Made by a program: the position numbers and the translations under genes. Shown piece after piece: positions 21,106 through 32,600 of a stretch of DNA of 32,799 nt (the stretch's first letter is position 1; each line of letters opens with the position of its first letter). The stretch covers positions 1 to 32,799 of the forward strand of contig WQYD01000016.1 of assembly GCA_009781445.1 (NCBI GenBank). Direction: 5' to 3'. Origin of the DNA: Bacillota bacterium (GTDB lineage Bacteria > Bacillota > Clostridia > Christensenellales > DTU072). The notes below the pieces were generated by a model. That model worked only from the letters and a program-made list of their open reading frames with translations. It ran no database searches and was not told the origin of the DNA.

Positions 21106-23427
21106 TTAATCTGATTTTTTATTTAATTCAAAAAATGAATATTGATTTTTACCGTTTCGCTTTGAAAGATATAAGGCTTCGTCTGCCTTTTTAATAAATT
21201 CTGTGAAGTTAGCCCCCGCAATCTTGCCTGTGGAAACGCCGAGAGAAGCGGTTACGATTCCTGCTTCGCCACCCTCATGCGGAATATTTAGCTTGCGGAT
21301 TGCGGTAAGAATTTTTTCTGCCACGGCGCAAGCACCTGCTTCGCCCATGCCGAAAAGAACCACAGTAAATTCCTCACCGCCGTATCTTGAGGCAAAGTGT
21401 TCTTTTTTCTGCGTAACTTTTTTAAGCACTTCGGCGATATGGCACAGGCAATCGTCCCCTGCAAGATGTCCATACGAATCATTATACTTTTTAAAGGAAT
21501 CTATATCCGCCATTATCACACTTAGTTCAGTACCCTCTTCGTGCGGTTGAGAAAACATTTGGTTTAAGGTTTCTTCCAAAAACCGCCTGTTATAAATACC
21601 CGTTAACCCGTCATAATGCCCCTTTACAAAAAGTTCATGAACGGTGCTTGATAAAAGCCCGATTTCGTCATTCCTCTCAATTCCGTAAATTTCGCCTGCG
21701 TTCGTTTTGCGGATTTCCGAAAGACTATCCACAAGGCGCAAAATCGGATTAAAAATTAGCCTGCGCGTTGCCCTGCCCGAACTTGCCACAAACACCACAA
21801 ACAGCACACCTATAACAAAGAAAGGCGGTAAAAGTTTTGTGAATTCAAACAGCGAAGAGGAATCATAAAATTTGATTACAGACCAGCTTGTGTTTCCGAT
21901 AGGCGCGATAACCGCGTACCTATACTGCCCTTCGCCAAGTTTTACAACTGAGGGCTGAGTGCCTGAAGAGGGAAAAACTTCACCGTTATTTTTATTAAGA
22001 TATTTGGTAAGCGCGTTTCTGAATGCACTGCTTGAAATTTCGTCTACGGCCTTTTTGGTTAAATTGGTATCCGCAAGGTGAGTGCCGTCTATTTGAATAA
22101 CGCCGTTGCCGTCTATAATCAAAATGTGGGCGGTGTTTCCGCCGTGCTGAGAAATAACTTGTTCTGCCACCGAAACCAAATCCATATCCGTGGCGATTGC
22201 GCCAATCATTTCGCCGTTTTCGTCCTTAACCTTATAATTAAGCCAAACCGCTTTTTTATTAAGAATGCTATCATGCGCCACATTCAACGAATAATCGTAA
22301 GGGGAATCCTTTAGCGCGAAATACCAGCTATCGCTTGCATTAGCCACGCTTATTTCCGCATAATCGCCAAAATCTTCTGAAATTTCTGCCGTTATCGCGT
22401 AAGCCTTTAAAGATTCGCCAAGTACAATGCGGATATTATCGCCGTAAAGCACGCCTGCCGTACCCATTAGGTGCGCGAAAGCAAGGGTTTCTTTTTCCTT
22501 ATTGTATTCGTCTTTAAACCAATCCGAAACGCTTTTTGAAGTTGCCGTGGATTTAATTACCGCAATATCTTTATTAAAATAGGATCTTAGGGTGCTTGCC
22601 GTATCCGTTGCGTTATTGGTGGCGTAGTTATAGGAAATATCGTCTGTTATGCTTGAAAATGTCCACACTAATCCTATTATCATGATAAGGGCAACAATGG
22701 CAAAGTGCATTATATTTATATTAAAAAACCGTGTGGATATATTGCGCTTACCCTCAGACGCCGAAACGCCCATAATGTGCATATAAAACACGGATATAAC
22801 AAAGCCCATGCCGATAAGCAATGTTCCGTAAAACACAAATTGGAATACCGAACAAATTATGGGAATAACAGGGAAGATATATAAATATAAATCCGCACCC
22901 TTGGGGGGTAAGGACGGCTTGTTCTTGGTTCTTACCGCAAGCAAAAGAATCGCAACCAAAACATACGAAAAGGTTATTGCCACTTGAATCCAAATAAAGC
23001 TACCCCTGCTGTACACATTATCAGGGGTTATTTCATAATAAAGCCCTGTAAAAGGGGATATTATTGCAATAATTCCGCCTGCGATTGCAGGAAGCGCATA
23101 AATTATGCCCCGCCTTTTTAAGCCCCGTAAGTCGCCGTAAACCCTGTTATCGCAATAAAGAAGATACAATATGCCCACAACAGGGGAAAAGAGGTAGAAC
23201 AGTACCGAAGATATATGGTTAAGTTCGTAAGCCCCTTTAAATGTCATGCCGTCAAGCAGATATGTTATCGTGTCAAACGCAACGAATAACATAACTGCAA
23301 TCTGCAAGAACTTAAATATGCTTAATTCGGTAGATTTTACCTTTATATCCCTATTGGTGTGAATAAGCATAAACACCAACACAAGGAAGCCGATAAGATT
23401 TACTGCTATCCAAAATATTGAATTCAT
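21106..23427 (-). CDS. Membrane diguanylate cyclase with extracellular sensor domain
   Basis: 773 residues. N-terminus has about seven hydrophobic segments (5-230), then a further one near 235-255, an extracytoplasmic Cache-like region (about 260-530), a segment at 532-551, a HAMP-like linker to about 602, and a GGDEF domain from GHYDGLTGIYNRRF (603) to the end. The active site RYGGEEF (681-687) is intact, as are MADIDSFKKYND and SLGVS. The enzyme should make c-di-GMP from two GTP. The RxxD inhibitory site five residues before the motif is replaced by KKEH, so product inhibition by that route is unlikely. First of an operon with ROK kinase, radical-SAM and DUF2344 genes. A GGGGGA motif precedes the ATG. 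No promoter was found in the element lying upstream. Confidence 0.9.
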   Translation of the reverse strand: MNSIFWIAVNLIGFLVLVFMLIHTNRDIKVKSTELSIFKFLQIAVMLFVAFDTITYLLDGMTFKGAYELNHISSVLFYLFSPVVGILYLLYCDNRVYGDLRGLKRRGIIYALPAIAGGIIAIISPFTGLYYEITPDNVYSRGSFIWIQVAITFSYVLVAILLLAVRTKNKPSLPPKGADLYLYIFPVIPIICSVFQFVFYGTLLIGMGFVISVFYMHIMGVSASEGKRNISTRFFNINIMHFAIVALIMIIGLVWTFSSITDDISYNYATNNATDTASTLRSYFNKDIAVIKSTATSKSVSDWFKDEYNKEKETLAFAHLMGTAGVLYGDNIRIVLGESLKAYAITAEISEDFGDYAEISVANASDSWYFALKDSPYDYSLNVAHDSILNKKAVWLNYKVKDENGEMIGAIATDMDLVSVAEQVISQHGGNTAHILIIDGNGVIQIDGTHLADTNLTKKAVDEISSSAFRNALTKYLNKNNGEVFPSSGTQPSVVKLGEGQYRYAVIAPIGNTSWSVIKFYDSSSLFEFTKLLPPFFVIGVLFVVFVASSGRATRRLIFNPILRLVDSLSEIRKTNAGEIYGIERNDEIGLLSSTVHELFVKGHYDGLTGIYNRRFLEETLNQMFSQPHEEGTELSVIMADIDSFKKYNDSYGHLAGDDCLCHIAEVLKKVTQKKEHFASRYGGEEFTVVLFGMGEAGACAVAEKILTAIRKLNIPHEGGEAGIVTASLGVSTGKIAGANFTEFIKKADEALYLSKRNGKNQYSFFELNKKSD

Positions 23428-23450
23428 TTATCGTCCCCCTTCGCTACGCT

Positions 23451-23639
23451 CAGAACGCAATAAATCTCTGCGTGATTTCTTGCGTTCTGCTGAGGGGGCA
23501 AATGTTCGGTAAACCTCACCGCCTGCCCCCTCTATTGCCGATAAATCGGCAACATTCACCCCTTGGCGCGGATTTATTCACGGCTAAAAGCCTAAAATCC
23601 GATAGGTGAAAACCAAAAAAAATGCGATTTTTTGGTTTT
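23451..23639 (+). repeat. Structured repeat element, copy 2 (five hairpins, 189 bp)
   Basis: Opposite orientation to copy 1 (2333-2522). Hairpins in order: A, CAGAACGCAA/TTGCGTTCTG (23451-23460, 23480-23489) with inner AAATC/GATTT; B, GAGGGGGC/GCCCCCTC (23492-23499, 23525-23532) with inner CGGT/ACCG; C, TTGCCGA/TCGGCAA with loop TAAA (23535-23552); D, TTCACC/GGTGAA around CGGATTT/AAATCCG around GGCT/AGCC (23555-23610); E, AAAACCAAAAAA/TTTTTTGGTTTT with loop AATGCGA (23609-23639). Blocks shared with copy 1 include TCTGCTGAGGGG, ATTCACCCCTT, CGCGGATTTATT, CCTAAAATCCG and TGCGATTTTT. It fills most of the gap between the giant surface gene and the cyclase. No gene or promoter seen in the gap. Confidence 0.8.
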
Positions 23640-23661
23640 CGTTTATATAGCTATTCTTTTA

Positions 23662-26600
23662 TTACTTAATCTTTTTGTACATTACGAATTTTTCGTCTTC
23701 GCTTTCTTCCGCGCTTTGTGCAAGGCGCGTTGCCGCCTTTTTATTGCGGATTATGAAGAACAGCAGTGTGCCAAGGGATATTAGCCCTATACCGCCACCC
23801 ACGCTTGTGCCGACTATAAGCCCGTAATTAGGTTTGCTGATAGCAAAAAACACTTCGGTTACATTGCCTGCAATATCGGTTGCCCTAATCGTGTAGCTTC
23901 CAACATCACGGAAAAGCATTTCATTATTAGTGAAGCGCGCCCTTATTGCCTTGCCGTTACTATCAAAGATTTCCACGGTTAGGTTTGCGCTGTTAGCCAC
24001 ATAAACCGTAACATTTTCACCGAATGTTCTTCCGCTGATTTGTTCGTAAGTCCTGTTTGCCACGCTTCCCAGAACCACAGGTGCGTCCCTGATAATGTTG
24101 CGCACGGTGAGTTCTTGCCTATCGTCCCTGCCGTTTCTGCCTATTGCTTCAAGCACATAGTTGCCGTTGTCACGGATAATAACCATGTACACAGCGTATT
24201 CCGCAGTGCTTAGGGCTTCGCTTCTTTCGGTTATCGCGCCACCGCTTACTGTGAACGAACCACCGCTTACGCCGTAAATAACTTTTACATAAAGGATAAT
24301 ATCGTCATTAGTGAACACTTCTTCACCGTCCACGATAAACACTTCGGGGTTAGTTATTTCCGCTGAAGGTGCGCCCTCGTCAACACTTACGCGGAAGGAA
24401 GCGGAAAGTTCGCTTACCACATTTACGGTGTTAATTGCACGGAAGCGGTAAACGCCGTTATCCTGCGAAGAGGAAAGCACCCAAGGCGCAGTGCCTGAGG
24501 GCAAATCAAGCCAATTGCCCCAAGTATCACCTGCGTCTAAACTTAGCTGATATTGGAATTTTGCCACGCCTGAAAGTGCCGAACCCACGCTGAAGTTAAA
24601 TGTTACATTATCTGTAACCCAACGGGGCGTTCCCACAGTACCTGCGTTAGGCGCGGAAACATAGAACACAGGGGCGTACAAGTCAATTACCGAAATCCCT
24701 TCTGCCACCTCTTCTGTTTGTGCGTTGTAGCCTGTGGCTATGAAAGTGTAAGTTCCGTTTCCGCGGATTGTTACGGAATACACAGTGTAATCCGCTGTGG
24801 AAAGTTCGGTGTTAATTTCAAATGTTGCACCGCCGAGAACCCTGAACCAGCCGTCACAAACGCTGTAAGTTACCTTAACATTTAGAATAATATCCGTGTT
24901 AGTAAATGTGGATATTGCTTCTCTATTTAAGATTTCTATCACAGGTTTTGCCGTGTCAATGTTAACAAACCATTCATGCCATAAGGATTCATTGCCCGAT
25001 TCCGAAATAGCTTTAAAGCGGTAAATAAGTGCCTTACCGTCATTAAACTCTGTTCTCTTAACCGTGAAGAATGCGCCTGTTTGGGATACCTCAATCACAT
25101 AATTGGTATCCGAAATGCTTATATCTTCCCACGAAACGCCGTTCCAAATCTGATAAAGGAATGCCACATTTGAAAGCACGGCAGATTCAATTTGGGTTAT
25201 TTGGAATAAGGCATCACCGTTGCGATACACTGGGGGGGCTAACGCATTATTTGTGGCAGTTCCGAACGAATCTATTGAAAGCCTTGGCACTGCCAAATCA
25301 AAGATATTGCTACCGTTTTCAAAGTTTAGTTCAATATCCAATGCACCGCCGTCCGGGTTGATTGCACGGATTCGTGCCACGCCGTTATTATAGATTTCCA
25401 CGGTGTAATAGTAAATGTGTGAGGACGGCACATTTAAGTCCGGATTCGTAAAGTACGGCCTTCTCACATTGCCCGCAATATCAAGCCTGCCCATTCCGCC
25501 TGTGTAAATTGCTCTCACGATAATTTCCACGGTGTTTATTGTCCAGCGGTGTTCTTCCACTAACATTGCCACATAATCTTCAACCGTTAAGCCAAGATCT
25601 TCAAGAGATATGTATTCGCCCTTATCTTCACACCATATCACGATATCAAATTCAGGTTCGCTCAAGTCAATAAGCACGGTGAAGATATCCGAAATATCCT
25701 CTCTTCCTGTGATTGTTACAGCCCTGAATTCGTAAGTGCCGTTGTGAGTGGGTGCGGTGAACACCACATATTGCGCTAATGCAGGCGCGCCTATTTGAAT
25801 CCATGCGCCCCAATCTTCATTACCCACGCGCCTTCTGTACTCAAATCTAACCATGCTAACCATGTCGGTGTGATTATCAAGCGTTAAGGTGAATTCCACG
25901 GGGAACCTTGTTTCGTCACCAGAGTACTGCAATCCGTTGCTTGAAACGGCCACCCTCAATTCGGGGTTGGCGGTATCAATCCAAGAAATGTTAATAACCT
26001 CTTGCGCGGATAATAGGTTTCTGCCGAAAGCGGTTACGCTAATGCTTGAAACATTGCCGTTAAACACATAGGTGTATGTGTACACATTGCCAGAGTTCAT
26101 TACGGTGGAAGGCGTCATGCCGTTAGATAACACAATAGGATTGATTATCCTTTGCCCTGCCATTTCGGGATAGGTTACTTGAACCGTTACCGTTACCGCT
26201 TCACTTGTCCACAATTCGGTTGAGTACGAAAGAATTAGTTCAACCGCATTTGTGTCAATAAGCACTTCGCGCTGATCGGACCATTCGCTTCTGTTATTAG
26301 CGTTCGTTACCACGCGGAATTGATAGAATCCGTTTTGCGTTACGGTGAATTGGTGAATATCTTGAACGCTGTCAAGCGTTACAGCGGTTGAACTTCCCCA
26401 AGTATCGTCCTCAGTTGCACGCCACCTAAATTCGTATCTAAACAGCCCTGACGCACCGATATCTGCCGTGGTGAATGTGAACACCACATTATCATGTTGC
26501 CAGCTTCCTGCTTTGGGTGCAGACACATTCAGCGTGGGTACGCTTGTGGCTTGCGGTTCAATATTTATTGCTTCCACGGTTAGCGGAACGCCTGAGTTAA

Positions 26601-29600
26601 GCCCGTTTGCGCCGTTAACCGAAACGGTTATTAAGCCGTTTTGGTTAAACACCCAAGAGTGCGTGAACCTAAGATCGCCACTGCCCGCAATATCAATTAA
26701 CTGGCTATTTACCACACCTGTCCATTCCGCACCGCTTCTTAGCACGGTGTCCGCGGTGGTAGCGTAGCTTGCAAGCAGATAAACAGTTATGGGCTGATTG
26801 ATCCAACCGATAAGCGCAAGCGCGGTTTCATTTCCTGCCACAAAGTTTCCGTTTCCGATTCTGTAACCAACCATGGTTACTGTGGGGGTTATTGCAGAAA
26901 TGTTTACATACCATTCATGGATTTGATCGGTAGGTGTGGGGATATTTGCGCCAGACACAGCCCTGAAGTAGTAAGCCCCGTTACCGCTTGCGTTTTGCAC
27001 GGTGAATGTGCTACCCGAAGTAATGTTAACCCAATTATAGGGGTTAGCCGTTCTTGAGTATTGGTAAGTTACCCCCGAAGGCGTTTGGCTTAAGAGGTTA
27101 AAGTTAAAGCTTACCGCGCTGTTGTGCCACCTGCTGTTGTCCGTGCTTGCATTGGGCGCAAGTACGGTGAATGTGGGGGCTGAGGGATCAATTTGAATTT
27201 GGCTTAGCGAAATCGGGAAGAATTCAGACCATACTTTTTGATCGTCATCAAACGCACGGAACACATAATCCGCCCTTTCGGTTATTGTAAACCGCCAAAT
27301 ATCGCCGTTAGCGTCAGTTGACACATAAGTGAGGCTTATCGGTTCGCCTGCAAAATCAGTTTCCGTAGCCAAACGCTTTCCGCCAAGCACTAAATCGTTT
27401 AATACCGAACGGTTAGGATAAGTGGGATCTGACCATAGAACTCTTAGAAGAACGCTGATTCCGTCATTATCGCCACCAAGATACCACCTATCGGTAGGCA
27501 CAGGCCTTTCTAATGAGATAACAGGGATATCGCTCGTACCCGAACGAACCCAAACCACCCAATTTTGGTTAAGTGTGTAGCTTTCGCCCGCTTCAGACTT
27601 TGCACGGAATTGGTATGCAAGCGGTAAGTTATTAGGTGTGCTTGAGATAGGTAAGCTCGTACCTGAAACTTCTGCCCAATCACTCATATTTGCGGATTTG
27701 TACTCAATGGTTACAGGTGAGGTGTTTCCGCCTGTAAGCACAAAGCTCAATGTGGTTGAACCCAATGCAAAGGTGGGATTTGCCGAACCCTCTAAGTAGA
27801 AGCCCGTGGGGGTTGTGGCAGAAACGGTGAATGAAGGCGTTGCCTTATCAATATGGCTTGTGTTAAGCATTATGTTTGCCGTTAAGCCGTTAGGATTGGT
27901 GGCGGTTACCGTTACACTGCCGTTTTGTGTGAATGTGTACTTCCAAATTTGTGTTAAGCCGTTTTCTGAAACGAGTTCAAGCCCGCTTGCGCCTGAAAGC
28001 GTGCCGATATCGCCGTGGAAAGTAACGCTGAATGTGGCTGTGATATCTTCGCTTGTGTACCTTAACGCGCCGTCTTTAAAGTTAGTATAATCCGCGTCAA
28101 TCACCGGCACGAACACAGGGTTAGCCCTATCAATCCTCACTACCACCGATTGATAATCAGAGGTGTAAGTTTCGGATTTAATGCGGAAATGTAGCGTTCT
28201 TTCGCCTTGGGTGTTATGCGGATACACGCTTCCGATAGCTACCCAAGAGGACTCAACCTCAGGGGTTAAGGTAAACTGATAGCTATAAGCCGATACTGGA
28301 ACAGGCGAGAACGGAATAAAGGATAGATTTATCGTTATATCCCTTTGCGTCCAATCACCGTGGTAAGCCCCGTCTGAAGTGGTGGCGGAAAGTGTGAACA
28401 CAGGCACTTCTTTATCAATGCGGTTTGTGGAAAGGCTTAGCGTTTCCCTTACGCCCGATATACTTAAGGCTTCAACCGTTACACTGCCGTTTTGCACGAA
28501 TGTGTAGCTGTAGCTATAAACGAAACTTGTGCTTGTACTGCTTACAAGCGTGCCGTTAAGGGGCGTGCCTGCAACCGTTACTGTGTTAACAGGGAATGCG
28601 TCAGTGAATGTAACGGTGAATGAAGCTGTTATATCCGTGTTAACCCAACTGCCGTTATTAGAGTAAGTTACTGCACTAAACACAGGTGCGTTCACAGAAA
28701 TCTGCACAGGGTATGCCGTGCGTACGGTGTCGCCGATATCTTGCCCGATATAATACACATATCCAGTTTCCATTGCGATACGGAAGATATAGCTTTCGTT
28801 TCTTGCACCGCTTAGGGTAAGGGTTGCGCCCCTGCCGATTGCGCCGATATCATCCCAAGTTGATCCGTTGTTTGAGCTATATTCAATGCTGTAAGGTGAG
28901 AATTGAGGTTCGCCTGTGATACCGAACACAAAGCGAACTACGCTACTTGTCCAACCTGTGTAAGGTTGCGTTCCGCTTGTGCCGATATATTGCATTACCG
29001 AAAGCACTGGGGTTGCCTTATCAATTCTGTTTACGATAACCTCATATTCGTCATATTCGGGGGTTTCGCCCTGCGCACGCAACACATAGTTTCCGCGCGC
29101 GCTTATCACAAGTGTGTAGATAGAATAATCCGCCGTGCTTAGCAATGCGTTACGCGTGAGGGAAGCACCGCCACTTACCGAAAGGCTTCCGCCACTGTAA
29201 GAATAGGTTACTTTCACTAAAAGCGTAATGTCTTCACCTGTCCAATCATTTAGCACTTCTTCGTTAAGGATTTCAATTTCAGGTGCATAAGGATCAATGT
29301 TAACCGTGTAAGTTCTTGACACTGTGCTATCCGTTCCTGCGTTGTTCGCAGTCATGAACTGATATTCACCGTTTTGCGCGGGCGAATTGATAACCCAAAC
29401 AGCTTGAGTAAGCGTACCGCTAACTGGCGCGCTGTTTCTTGGTGCGCTTGGTTGAGGCGCATTAGGAACGGTAGCCCATTCAGTCCAAGCGTCATTGCTG
29501 TTCTTCCTGAATCTAAATAGGAATTCATTTATTCCTGAGATTGAGGTGCTGTCTATAAAGTCAAATGTGAATGTTACACTGCCTGTTTGCCACACGATAA

Positions 29601-32600
29601 CTTGTTCTGTTCCTGATTCGGGCGCGTCTATATTAAACGCAGGCGTACCCTTATCAATATTTTCCACTGGCAAGTCAAATTGGTGGTACAATCCGTTTAA
29701 GCCCGCACTGCGGAAGGTGTATTGCCCGCCTGTGCTTATCGTAACGGTGTAAATTGTGTAGCCGTCAAATTCCTCAATGTCGCCAGAAATCAACGCACCG
29801 CCCGAAACGGTAAATGTGTTCGCGCTTACGCCGTAAGATACCTTTACTTCAAGCACAATGTCTTGGTTCGTCCAATTCGTAAGCGCGCCTGTGTTAAGGA
29901 TTTCAATTAGAGGCGAAACCTTATCAATGCTTACGCGGTAAACTTCGGTTTGCGCGCTTGCGGTATCCACATTGCTTATCGCACGGAAGCGGTACAATCC
30001 GTTTTGAGTGTGCGAAGTAAGCACCCAAGGTTGAAGTCCTGAGGGTACTGCTTGCCAACCGCTGTACGAATCGCCGTTGTTAACGCTTATTTGATATTCG
30101 TACCGCTTAATGCCCGAAAGCCCTGTTACCACGGGGTTAAATGTGAACGAGGCGTCCTCGGTTACCCAATTTGCCGTTCCCAAAGTTCCTGTGTTTGTGG
30201 GGATGACGATTAGTTCGGGGGTAATATCGTCAATCCAATGGATATTCACATTCGCCGTTGCGGACAAGCCGTTTAAGCCGTAAGCGTCTATGGTGAAATT
30301 GCGGTTAGAAGTGAATGTGAATGCGTAAGTGATTTCGTTTCCGTTAACTTCGGGGCTTGCTTGTGTGTAGAACCCTGCGCCAGTTAAAACAATGGGGTTC
30401 GCGCGCTCACCTGCAAGCACAGGATAGGTTACTTTCACAGTAACGGTTACTTCACCGCTAATCCAAGCAGTTGAGGGGGACGAATAAGAGATTTCAATTC
30501 CCACCGTGCTGTTATCAATAAGCACCCTGCGTGTACTGCTTACAAGGCTAATGTTTCCTGCGTTTGTTACCGCGCGGAATTGATATAAACGATCGCCATT
30601 TTCGGTTACCGTCCATTCATGCGCGCCGTCCACCACGGAATAAGGAACGGTAGCCCATTCAGTCCATGCTGAACCTTCGTTTGCCCTCACTTGGTATTCG
30701 TACCTTAAGAATCCTGATAAGCCCACATTTGAGGTAGAGAATGTGAACACCACATTATCATTTTGCCAAGTTCCTGCCTTGGGTGAGGTTACCGTAAGGA
30801 CAGGTATGTTCGTTGCAAGAGGTTCAATCCGCGAAGCGGTTACGGTAAGCACCTCAGATGCTCTGCCGTTTGCACCCATTACTTGCACTGTTATTTCGCC
30901 GTTTGCGGTAAAGGTATGCGTATGGGTGTAGCTTGTCGTGCCGATAGGTTCTTCCGCAATTCCTGCCCATGCCAATGCGTTTCTGTTCACAGTGTCCACA
31001 GGGGTTGCGTAATCCGCGCGAAGGTATACCGTAATGCTTTGGTTAGTCCACGGCATTGAAGCAAGCGCGCTTTGGTTCGCCTGCACAAATTCACCGCTTC
31101 CCACGCGGTATCCCACCATTTGCACAGTGGGTGCTATTCTTGAAATGTTTACATTCCACCTATGGATATCCGAACCTATGCCCGATTCGTAAGTGTACGG
31201 CTGAATGCCCACATTTGATCTTGCCATAAAGAAGTATTCTCTGTTTTCGGAATATTCCATAACGGTGAACGAACTTCCGCTTATCGCAACCCATGAATAA
31301 GGCTGTGAACCAATTGAGTAATAATAAGTTACGCCGTTAGGTGAACTGCTTGTTAGTGTGAATGTGAAAGACACATTTCCGTTATGCCACCTGCTGTTAT
31401 CTTGGCTTGCGTTAGGCGCAAACACGGTGAACACTGGTGTGGTGGAATCAATATTGATTTCAAAAGCAGGAACGGTGAATAGCTGAGAGTGAAGCCCAGA
31501 GTCTGCGTCATAAGCACGGAAAGCGTAATCCGCCCTTTCGGTTAGCAAGAAGCTATAAATATGGTAGTTATCTTCCGAACCCACATAAGTTAAATCAGTG
31601 GGCGTTCCTGCAAAGCCACCCATTGAGGCGCGCAATCCGCCCACGATTTCGTCACCCACAAGATTTGTGCGATCAAATTCAGGAACTGACCAACGAACTC
31701 TTATTTGCACCGTAATGCCGTCAGTAATGCCACCGAAGTGCCACCTATCTTGCGGTAAGTTGTGCAGTGTGATAATCGGCGCGTTGTCCGAAGCGGGGCG
31801 AATCCAAACCATAAGGCTTGTGGGGATTTGGAATTCCTCACCTGCTTCCGACATTGCTTTGAATGCGTACATTTCGGCTTGGTTGTTTGTCGTGCTTGAA
31901 ATGCTTAGCGCGCTTCCGATAACCGCTTCCCACTCAAGCATATCCCCAGCTTTGTAGAATATGGTTACGGGTGAAATATTACCGCCTGTTAGGTTGAATT
32001 GTAAGAGAACATCACCCGTGGCAAAGGTGTCTGGCGCACCTGCCCAATAAACGCCGTTTGCGTTCGGTGAGGTGATTTCAAATTGAGGTATCGCCTTATC
32101 AATTATGCCCACGGATAGCGGAAGTTCTCTAAACCTGCCTGTGGTGTTAGTTGCCCTTACCGTTACCGTGGTGCTTGAAGTAAACAGGTAGGAATATTCA
32201 TAAGTTAATCCGCTAATGTGAATCGGTGTGCCGGTGTAAGGCATTCCGCCGATAAGCACATTGCCCATTTCGCCTGCAAATGTAACCCTGAAAGTTGCGG
32301 TAACATTTTGGTTAGTCCACGAAGTGTGGCTGTACGAAACTAAACTAAATGAGGGTTCTTCCTCAGTTATCCTTACTGTGTAAGCCCTTGGCACACCCAA
32401 AAGCAATATCGTGGAACTGTTTCCTGCTTCCGTGATAATGCGGAAATAGTACACCGCGTTTGCAGGCGCACCCACAATAAATTGAGTGCCTGAAATATCT
32501 TGCCACGAATTAGCAATGCTTGGGGTATGCGTCCACTGAATTGTGTAAGGCATATTTGACACGGGGCGACCCCCAATAGCAAACTCAAACCTTACAGGGG

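Noticed and set aside
23609-23639. Hairpin E of copy 2 as the terminator of the giant gene
   Set aside because: The stem is almost wholly A-T and the run on the minus strand after it is short; it is better explained as part of the repeated element, since the equivalent hairpin in copy 1 has a GC-rich stem at a different gene context.
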